DNA of 64,000 nucleotides. Source: Pseudomonas fluvialis. GTDB lineage: Bacteria > Pseudomonadota > Gammaproteobacteria > Pseudomonadales > Pseudomonadaceae. The stretch is from assembly GCF_002234375.1 (NCBI RefSeq), contig NZ_NMQV01000027.1, forward strand, positions 1-64,000, given 5' to 3'. Below the pieces are notes generated by a model, which made no database searches, was not told the origin of the DNA, and was given only the letters and a program-made list of their open reading frames with translations. The translations under genes and the position numbers were made by a program. Position 1 is the first letter of the stretch; each line of letters begins with the position of its first letter. Below, in pieces: positions 57,775 through 64,000 of this stretch.

Positions 57775-60700
57775 CTAGTCACAGGCGTAGTCGTTGTCCA
57801 GCCGGCTGTAGCCCAGGCCGCTGCCCTTGTGTACGCGGATCTGTACGGGCATGCGTTCCTTGAGTGCTTCGACGTGGCTGATGATGCCGATCATCTTGCC
57901 GCTGGCGTGCAGGCTGTCCAGGGCATCGAGGGCGATGTCGAGGGTGGCGCCATCCAGGGTGCCGAAGCCTTCGTCGAGGAACAGCGAGTCGATGCGGGTC
58001 TTGTGGCTGACCAGGTCGGACAGCGCCAGGGCCAGGGCCAGGCTGACCAGGAAGCTTTCTCCGCCGGACAGGGTGCGGCTGTCGCGCTGCACGTCGCCTT
58101 GCCAGGTGTCGATCACCGCCAGTTCCAGTTCGGCATCCAGGCGGCGCACCAGTTGGTAACGGCCGTGCAGGCGCTCCAGCTGGCGATTGGCGAGGAGGAT
58201 CAGTTGGTCGAGAGTCAGGCCCTGGGCAAAGCGCCGGAAGCGCGCGCCATCGGCCGAGCCGATCAGCCCGTTGAGCAGTTGCCAGCGATCGCTGAGCTGT
58301 TGCAGACGCAGGATTTCCTCCAGCAATGCCTGCTGTTGCGCACGACGGCGCTGGTCGTCGGCCAGGCGTGCGCTGATTTCCCCCTGTTGCAGGCGCAGGC
58401 TCTTGAGCTGGCTGTCGGCAGCCAGGCGCTGCTGTTCCAGGTCGGCCAGTTCCGGCAGCCCGGCCGCCTGTTGCTGCAAGGCGTGCAGCTGTGTACTGGC
58501 AGCCTGTTGCAAGGCCTGGGCTTCGGCCAGGGTCTGTTGCAGGGCGGCCAGCTCGCGCTGCAGGCGGGCGTGTTGCTCGGCATCCAGCAGGGCGGCCTGG
58601 TAGGCCGCCAGGTCGGCAAATTCGCTGGCGGCCAGGGCGTCCTGCCAGGCCTGTGCGGCCTGTTGCGCGGCCTCCTGCTGGGCACGCTGCTGGCTGTGCA
58701 GGGTGTGCTGGCGGCCCAGCTGTTGCTGTTGCTCGGCCTGCAGGTGCTGCAGGGCCTGTTCATGTTCGGCCAGGCTGAGGGCCTCTGCCGTGACGCCCGG
58801 CTCATCCAGCGCGGCCTGTTGCTCCGCAGCGGCCAGGGCCTGCCAGCACGCCTGCCAGTGAGCCTGTTGGCTGGCAGCTTGCTGGCTGATTTGCTGTTGT
58901 TCGAGCAGTTCGCCGTGTAGCTGTTGCAGGCGCTGCTGGGCCTGCTGCCAGGCCTGCCAGTGGCCCTGGCAGGCTTCCAGCCAGGGCTGGGCCTGCTCGG
59001 GCAGCGGGTAGCCGAACTCGGCCAGCTGACGGGCCAGCGCATCCTGCAGGCGCTGCAGGTCGCCCTGCTGCTGGTGCAGTTGCGCCTCCAGCTGTTGCTG
59101 AAGGGCCTGTTGCTGGGCCTGCTGCTGCTGACTGAGCGCCAGGGCGTTGGCCTGCTGCTGGCTTTGCGCGTGTAGCTGCTGGGTAGCCTGGCGGGCCTGG
59201 TCGAGGGCTTGCTTGCAAGCGTCCAGTTGTTGCAGGCGCTCCTGCAGGTGCTGCAAGGCCTGGCTGTGCTGCTGGCGGCGTGCCGGCAGCGACTCGCCAG
59301 CGGCCAGCGGCCGGATTAATCCCTGGTTGAGTTGACGGACCTGCTCTTGCAACTGCACGGCGGCCTGCGCCTGACGTTGCTGCTGGGCAGACAGCTGTGC
59401 CAGGCGCTCGTTGAGGCGCTCCAGTTCGCCGGCCAGTTGCCGGCCTTCTTCGCCCAGCTGTTCCAATGCATCGCGTTTAAGTTGCAAGGTGCGCTGGGTG
59501 GCGCCGACATCCAGCGCCTGGTACTGCTCGATGGCCGGGTGTTCGGTGGCGCCGCACAGTGGGCAGGCGCTGCCGGGCTGCAAGTGTGCGCGGTGGGCTT
59601 CCAGGGCCTGGATGCGCTGCTCCTGCTCAAGGAGCTTTTCCTGGTCACGCACCTGCTGCTGCAAGTCCCGGTAGGCCTCGCGGCGCTGCGCCACCTGGGC
59701 GGCACAGGTGTGCTGGCTGGCCTGCGCGGCCAGCCACTCGGCGTGCAGGCTGTGTTGCTCGCTGGCCAGTTGTTCTTGCTGTTGCTGTAGCTCGGCGAGG
59801 CGCTGCAGGCTTTCGCCTTCGCTATGCAACTGCTGCCACTGCTCACGCAGCTGCTGCTCCGGCGCGCCGGCCAGCAGCGTTTGCCACTGCGTCTGACAGC
59901 AGTCCAGCTGTTGCTGGTGGGTCGCCAGTTGCGCGTGCAGGCTGGCCAACTGCTGTTCCAGACGCTGGCTGTCCTGCGCCTGCCCGGCAAGCTGCTCGGC
60001 GCTCTCCTGCAAGGCTTGCCGGCTGCCCGCGCAGGCCTCGCGCAGGTGCTGACGCTGCTGCAGTTGCTCGGCCCAGCGGCCCAGTTGCTCACCGAGCCGC
60101 GCGCGTTCGGGATGGGCCTGTAGCTGCTCTTGCAGGGCCTGCTGCTCGCTGCGCCGCTGTTCCAGTTGCAGGGCACACTGTGCAGCCCAGGCCTGGCTGA
60201 GCTGCCAGGCCTGGCGGGTGTGCCGGGCAATCTGCCGGGCCAGTTCCTGCAGGCGCTGCTGGTTGCCGGCCAGCGCCTGGGCGGTTGCGTCCAGGGCCTG
60301 AGCGGCCTGCTGCGCGCGCAGCTGCACGGGTTGCAGGCGCCAGGCCGGGGCGGCCGCGGCGAGCTGGGCGCGTTGCGCGGCGGCCTGCTGCCAAGCCTGT
60401 TCGGCCTGCTGCAGGCGGGCGGCCGTCTGCGCCTGCTGCTGGTGCGCGGCCTGCACCGCCTGGCGGGTCTGCCAGTGTTCCTGCAGGCTGGCCTGGGTGG
60501 CTTGCCAGTGCTGTTCGTCGCGGGCCAACTGGGCGACCTGGGCCTGCCAGTGTTCACGCTGTTCGCTGCTGAGCAACTCGACGCCATCGGCGCGCGCCTG
60601 CCATTGTTCCAGCTGCTGACGGGCCTCGCGAGCCTGCTCGAAGACGCGCTGCGAGAGGCGGCCGTAGATTTCGCTGCCGGTCAGCTCTTCCAGCAGCTCG

Positions 60701-61206
60701 GCACGCTGGTTGGCGCTGGCTTCGAGGAAGGCGGCAAAGCCGCCCTGGGCAAGCAGCATGGATTTGGTGAAGCGCTCGAAGTCCAGCCCGGTGAGCCGCT
60801 CGGTTTCGCGCAGCTTGTCATTGATGCGGTCGGTGATGATCTGCCCATCCAGCCGGGCCAGTTCGACACGCGGCGCCTGCAGCGCGCCCTCGGCGCGGTC
60901 GCGGGCACGCCGCTGGCTCCAGAAGGCACGGTAGGCAGTACCGCGCACGGCGAATTCCACTTCGGCCAGGCAGTCAGCGGTGTGCCGGGTCATCAGCTCA
61001 TTGCCACTGGCCGACAGGCTGCTCATGCGCGGGGTGCGGTGGTAAAGCGCCAGGCACAGGGCATCGAGCAGGGTAGTCTTGCCGGCGCCGGTCGGCCCGG
61101 TGATGGCGAACAGGCCACTGCTGGCAAACGGCTCGCGGGTGAAGTCGATCTTCCACTCGCCCTTCAGCGAGTTGAGGTTTTTCAGGCGCAGGCTGAGGAT
61201 TTTCAT
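57775..61206 (-). CDS. sbcC: Nuclease SbcCD subunit C
   Basis: SbcC is the Rad50-like SMC ATPase of the SbcCD nuclease that opens hairpins and protein-blocked DNA ends. The 1143 residues have the Walker A GPTGAGKTTLLDAL near residue 37, long Gln/Ala/Leu-rich coiled coils (about 190-530 and 570-980), the zinc-hook CPLC at about 548-551, the ABC signature TLSGGESF at about 1045, and Walker B LFLDEGFGTLDG near 1075. It lies 21 bases downstream of sbcD. No strong ribosome-binding site precedes its ATG, so it may depend on coupling with sbcD. Confidence 0.97.
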   Translation of the reverse strand: MKILSLRLKNLNSLKGEWKIDFTREPFASSGLFAITGPTGAGKTTLLDALCLALYHRTPRMSSLSASGNELMTRHTADCLAEVEFAVRGTAYRAFWSQRRARDRAEGALQAPRVELARLDGQIITDRINDKLRETERLTGLDFERFTKSMLLAQGGFAAFLEASANQRAELLEELTGSEIYGRLSQRVFEQAREARQQLEQWQARADGVELLSSEQREHWQAQVAQLARDEQHWQATQASLQEHWQTRQAVQAAHQQQAQTAARLQQAEQAWQQAAAQRAQLAAAAPAWRLQPVQLRAQQAAQALDATAQALAGNQQRLQELARQIARHTRQAWQLSQAWAAQCALQLEQRRSEQQALQEQLQAHPERARLGEQLGRWAEQLQQRQHLREACAGSRQALQESAEQLAGQAQDSQRLEQQLASLHAQLATHQQQLDCCQTQWQTLLAGAPEQQLREQWQQLHSEGESLQRLAELQQQQEQLASEQHSLHAEWLAAQASQHTCAAQVAQRREAYRDLQQQVRDQEKLLEQEQRIQALEAHRAHLQPGSACPLCGATEHPAIEQYQALDVGATQRTLQLKRDALEQLGEEGRQLAGELERLNERLAQLSAQQQRQAQAAVQLQEQVRQLNQGLIRPLAAGESLPARRQQHSQALQHLQERLQQLDACKQALDQARQATQQLHAQSQQQANALALSQQQQAQQQALQQQLEAQLHQQQGDLQRLQDALARQLAEFGYPLPEQAQPWLEACQGHWQAWQQAQQRLQQLHGELLEQQQISQQAASQQAHWQACWQALAAAEQQAALDEPGVTAEALSLAEHEQALQHLQAEQQQQLGRQHTLHSQQRAQQEAAQQAAQAWQDALAASEFADLAAYQAALLDAEQHARLQRELAALQQTLAEAQALQQAASTQLHALQQQAAGLPELADLEQQRLAADSQLKSLRLQQGEISARLADDQRRRAQQQALLEEILRLQQLSDRWQLLNGLIGSADGARFRRFAQGLTLDQLILLANRQLERLHGRYQLVRRLDAELELAVIDTWQGDVQRDSRTLSGGESFLVSLALALALSDLVSHKTRIDSLFLDEGFGTLDGATLDIALDALDSLHASGKMIGIISHVEALKERMPVQIRVHKGSGLGYSRLDNDYACD

Positions 61207-61227
61207 GGGGTCATGCCATCGCGGAGG

Positions 61228-62475
61228 TCAGCGCACAGCGCTGTCGGCCTCGGGGTTGTCGCGGACTTCGGCCAGCACCTGGCGATAGAGCTGCAGCAGG
61301 CTCTCGCGGGTTGGCGGGTCGAAGGATTCCTCCTGCAGGCGGCGGGCGAACACCTCCTCGGCACTCAGCTCATCGAGGCTTTCCCCGGCGGCGCTGTGCA
61401 GGGCCAGACTGGGCTGGCTGCGTTCGCGGCGGATGCGCAGCACCTCCAGCGGCAGGTCTGCGCAAAGGCTGGCGACGCGCCCGTGCAGGTCGCTCAGTGC
61501 GGCATCGTCCTGCACCTGCACTTCCAGCCACAACGGCTGGCTGGCACTCGCCGTGGCAGCCAGCCCGGCCAGGCGCGCCGGCAGTTCGGCGAGGCTGCCG
61601 CGCACACTGGCCAGGCCCTGCCAGCGGGGCACCGGCAGTTCCTCGATGGCCTGCAGGCGGCCCTCGGCAAAGTCCACCAGCAGCATCTGTTTGCTCTGTC
61701 CGGCTTCGTCGAAGGACAACGGCAGCGGCGAGCCGCTGTAGCGGATATGCGCCTGGCCGCCCACCTGCTGGGGACGGTGGATATGCCCCAGGGCGATGTA
61801 GTCGGCCGGCGGGAAGGCGTTGCTGGGAAAGGCTTCCAGGCTGCCGACGTAGATTTCCCGTACCGACTCACTGCTGCTCGCGCCCACGGTGGTCAGGTGG
61901 CCGCTGGCGATGATCGGCAAGGCCAGGCCCAGCTCGGCGCGGCGCGCTTCGGCCAGGGCGAACAACTGCTGGTAGTGCGCGGCAATCGCCTGCTGCAGGT
62001 CTTGCTGCTTGCTGGTGGCGCTGTGTCCGGCTTCGCTGCGCAGCAGATCGCGGGCGCGCAGGAAGGGAATGGCACACAGCAGGCCGGCTACCTCGCCCTG
62101 GCGGTTGCGCAGGGTCAGCAGTTGTTCGTCCGGGTCGCTGGCCAGGCAGGGCAGCACCTGCGCGCCCAGTTCGGCCAGCAGTTGCCGCGACTCGCCGAGC
62201 ATGGCCGGGGAGTCATGGTTGCCGCCCAGCAGCACCAGGCCACAACCGGCGCGGCGCAGCGCCAGCACCAGCTGGTTGTATTGCTCGCGGGCGTAGCTGG
62301 GCGGCGTGCCGGTATCGAACAGGTCGCCGGCAATCAGCACCACGTCGACCTGCAGGGCCTGCACCTGTTCGAGCAGCCACTGGCAGAGCGCCTGGTGCTC
62401 GGCCTGGCGGCTCTTGCCCATGAAATGCTGGCCGAGGTGCCAGTCCGAGGTGTGCAGCAGACGCAGGGCAGCCAT
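61228..62475 (-). CDS. sbcD: Nuclease SbcCD subunit D
   Basis: SbcD is the Mre11-like phosphoesterase partner of SbcC. From ATG 62475 it has 415 residues. The metallophosphatase motifs are intact: HTSDWHLGQ (about residue 8), GDLFDTG, GGNHDS and GHIHRPQ. The start codon shares its A with the stop of the Lrp-type gene (TGATG), indicating translational coupling to that regulator. Confidence 0.96.
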   Translation of the reverse strand: MAALRLLHTSDWHLGQHFMGKSRQAEHQALCQWLLEQVQALQVDVVLIAGDLFDTGTPPSYAREQYNQLVLALRRAGCGLVLLGGNHDSPAMLGESRQLLAELGAQVLPCLASDPDEQLLTLRNRQGEVAGLLCAIPFLRARDLLRSEAGHSATSKQQDLQQAIAAHYQQLFALAEARRAELGLALPIIASGHLTTVGASSSESVREIYVGSLEAFPSNAFPPADYIALGHIHRPQQVGGQAHIRYSGSPLPLSFDEAGQSKQMLLVDFAEGRLQAIEELPVPRWQGLASVRGSLAELPARLAGLAATASASQPLWLEVQVQDDAALSDLHGRVASLCADLPLEVLRIRRERSQPSLALHSAAGESLDELSAEEVFARRLQEESFDPPTRESLLQLYRQVLAEVRDNPEADSAVR

Positions 62476-62894
62476 CAGACCGGCCACTCCTGCACGATGA
62501 CGTGCGTCTTGACCCGCTGGATGCCCGGCCAGGTGCCGATTGCCTCGCGCAGCTCACCCAGCCGTGCCATGTGTTCGGCCTCCACATAAAGCAGCATGTC
62601 GGTTTCCCCGCTGATGCTGCTGATGCGCCGCACCTCGGCGAAGCCGCGCAGCCGCCCGACATACTCCTGGCAACGGCTGTCCTTGTAGAACAGTTCCAGG
62701 TAGGCCTGCACTGGCGCACGGCCGGGCAACTGCACCTGGGCGTGGTAGCCGCGGATCACTCCGCGCTGCTCCAGCTGCTGGATACGTTCACTGACCGCCG
62801 AGCGCGACAGGTTGACCTGGCGGGCTATCTGGCTGATCGGGGTGCGCGCTTCGGCGCGCAGCAGGCTGACTATCTGCTGGTCGACTCTGTCCAC
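62475..62894 (-). CDS. Lrp/AsnC-family transcriptional regulator (GTG start)
   Basis: I start it at GTG 62894 (GGAG six bases upstream), giving 139 residues beginning VDRVDQQIVSLL. An upstream in-frame ATG at 62930 would add a 12-residue non-homologous tail. The N-terminal HTH (ARTPISQIARQVNLSRSAVSERIQQLEQRGVIRGY) is typical. The RAM/effector domain follows (LELFYKDSRCQEYVGRL, ISGETDMLLYVEAEHMARL). It is divergent from the amino-acid exporter at 63021, a likely target, and is coupled to sbcD downstream. Confidence 0.9.
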   Translation of the reverse strand: MDRVDQQIVSLLRAEARTPISQIARQVNLSRSAVSERIQQLEQRGVIRGYHAQVQLPGRAPVQAYLELFYKDSRCQEYVGRLRGFAEVRRISSISGETDMLLYVEAEHMARLGELREAIGTWPGIQRVKTHVIVQEWPV

Positions 62895-63020
62895 GGGGGC
62901 TCCGGCAATCTGCGGGGGCAATCCGACCATTTGCCGGGCAAAAACCGCAGCCTGACAGCTGCCAGGGCGGCGCCCGGGCCTTACCATGGCCGTCTTGCGC
63001 ACTGTTGCAGAGCATACCCC

Positions 63021-64000
63021 ATGAGTCGCCTCAACCAAGAACTCGGTCTGATCCAGGGCATCGCCCTGCTCAGTACCTCCCTGCTGGGCACCGGCATCTT
63101 CGTGGTGCCGGCGCTGGCCGCCACCGCCGCCGGGCCGGTCTCGCTATGGGCCTGGCTGATCCTCATCGCGCTGATCCTGCCGATGGCCTTCACCTTCGCC
63201 CAGCTGGGCCGTGCCTACCCGCACGCCGGCGGGGCGCCGCACCTGATCGGCAAGGCCTTCGGCGCACGCATGGAGCGCCTCAGCGCCCTGCTGTTCCTTG
63301 CCGTACTGCCGGTCGGCCTGCCGGCGGCCCTGGAGATCGCCAGCGGCTTCGCCAAGGCCGTGTGGCCACTGCACAGCGGCGGCGAGCTGCTCGTACAGTT
63401 GGCCACGCTTGCTGGGCTGTGGCTGCTCGGCCAGCGGCCGGCTCGCGCCTCCGGCACCCTGCAGGCACTGATCGCCCTGGCCATCATCGCCAGCGTGGCA
63501 CTGGCCTGGTGGCTGGGCGACCTGCCGCAAGCCGAGCTGCCCTTGCTGCCGCCGCTGGCCGGACAGTGGCAGTTGCTACCGGCCGCGCTGGCGGTGATGT
63601 TCTGGTGTTTCGTCGGCATCGAGGCGTTTACCCACCTGGGCGAGGAGTTCCGCCGCCCGGCGCGCGACTTCCCGCTGGCGCTGCTCGGCGGCGTGCTGCT
63701 GGCTGGCCTGGTGTACTGGGCCTGCTCGGTGGCGGTGCTGAGTTTCCACACCTACGGCGATGTACACAGCGATGCCGGCGCGCTGCCCCGCCTCTATCAG
63801 TTGCTGCTCGGTGAGCAGGCCCGCTGGCTGGTGGCGCTGGTCGGCTACCTGGCCTGCTTTGCCTCGATGAACCTGTACATCCAGGGCTTCGCTCGGCTTA
63901 TCTGGAGCCTGGCCGACGAAGGCAAGCTGCCGGCTCGCCTGGCGGCGCGCAACCGGCATGGCCAGCCGGCACGGGCGCTGCATCTGGTCATCCTGGCTTG
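63021..64000 (+). CDS. yjeH: APC-family amino-acid transporter, YjeH-like, 3'-truncated by window
   Basis: The frame from ATG 63021 runs open to the window end, giving about 326 residues of an estimated 410-420. It begins MSRLNQELGLIQGIALLSTS followed by LLGTGIFVVPALAATAAGP, the APC-family first span with the substrate-binding GTGIF segment. At least nine hydrophobic spans can be counted, with FVGIEAFTHLGEEFRRPARDFP in the middle. This resembles E. coli YjeH, an exporter of methionine and branched-chain amino acids. Divergence from an Lrp-type regulator fits induction by amino-acid excess. The specific substrate is inferred. Confidence 0.85.
   Translation, partial: MSRLNQELGLIQGIALLSTSLLGTGIFVVPALAATAAGPVSLWAWLILIALILPMAFTFAQLGRAYPHAGGAPHLIGKAFGARMERLSALLFLAVLPVGLPAALEIASGFAKAVWPLHSGGELLVQLATLAGLWLLGQRPARASGTLQALIALAIIASVALAWWLGDLPQAELPLLPPLAGQWQLLPAALAVMFWCFVGIEAFTHLGEEFRRPARDFPLALLGGVLLAGLVYWACSVAVLSFHTYGDVHSDAGALPRLYQLLLGEQARWLVALVGYLACFASMNLYIQGFARLIWSLADEGKLPARLAARNRHGQPARALHLVILA

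Noticed and set aside
60130..62589. An 819-codon open frame antisense to sbcC and sbcD
   Set aside because: It spans two real genes and their junction, and its composition (Gly/Leu/Gln-rich) simply reflects the complement of the Gln/Ala/Leu coiled coils.

Overview
The window is a roughly 62 percent GC chromosomal segment from a Pseudomonas-like gammaproteobacterium. The evidence is the protein sequences (BamB, RodZ, PilW/PilF, the long 556-residue form of LeuA, LptFG, HolC) and the gene order xseA..leuA..der-bamB-yfgM-hisS-ispG-rodZ-pilW-rlmN-ndk-isc-cysE-trmJ-suhB-secFD-yajC-tgt-queA..tRNA-Leu..lptGF-pepA-holC-valS. From memory this is the order in Pseudomonas aeruginosa; no database was consulted.

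Layout. 1-4.1 kb: the 3' part of xseA, an exported M23 peptidase, leuA with a candidate leucine-rich leader peptide, and a DUF202 protein. 4.1-13.4 kb (minus strand): der, bamB, yfgM, hisS, ispG, rodZ, pilW, rlmN and ndk, packed with overlaps or short gaps. 13.5-19.1 kb (minus): the complete iron-sulfur cluster operon iscR-iscS-iscU-iscA-hscB-hscA-fdx-iscX, with a readable iscR promoter and operator. 19.2-28.8 kb: cysE, trmJ, suhB (plus strand), a glycine-zipper protein, secF, secD, yajC, tgt, queA and an orphan solute-binding protein. 28.8-29.0 kb: tRNA-Leu(CAA) with its own promoter and terminator. 29.1-32.2 kb: a split class II (B12-dependent) ribonucleotide reductase, nrdJa/nrdJb, behind a promoter that appears to be covered by two NrdR boxes. 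32.2-45.9 kb: a cold-shock gene, an RDD protein, lptGF, pepA-holC-unknown-valS, nhaD, a small HTH gene overlapping an SLC13-type permease, and rlmF. 46-54 kb: accessory genes of modest annotation: two orphan periplasmic binding proteins, an exported Asp-box protein with membrane partners, a YceK-like lipoprotein, a VTT membrane protein, a PAS-GGDEF cyclase with an NTF2-like N-terminus, and a deaminase resembling fungal cytosine deaminase.

54.4-57.75 kb is the most unusual part. It is AT-richer and reads on the minus strand as a small array of integron gene cassettes without an integrase. Two short attC sites (55903-55962 and 56999-57083) have complementary arms, a single unpaired G and stop codons embedded in the core site. 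A third attC is halved next to an IS110-family transposase remnant. Two further 135-base direct repeats and two 51-base repeats also lie here. The cassettes carry a ParE/Phd-type toxin-antitoxin pair with a 24-base palindromic operator, a leucine-rich-repeat-like protein with a zinc ribbon, and two small proteins I do not recognise.

57.8-64 kb: sbcC-sbcD translationally coupled to an Lrp/AsnC regulator, divergent from a YjeH-like amino-acid exporter cut by the window end. Functionally the window is mostly core housekeeping (translation, envelope assembly, protein export, Fe-S assembly, DNA repair), with accessory content concentrated at 46-58 kb.
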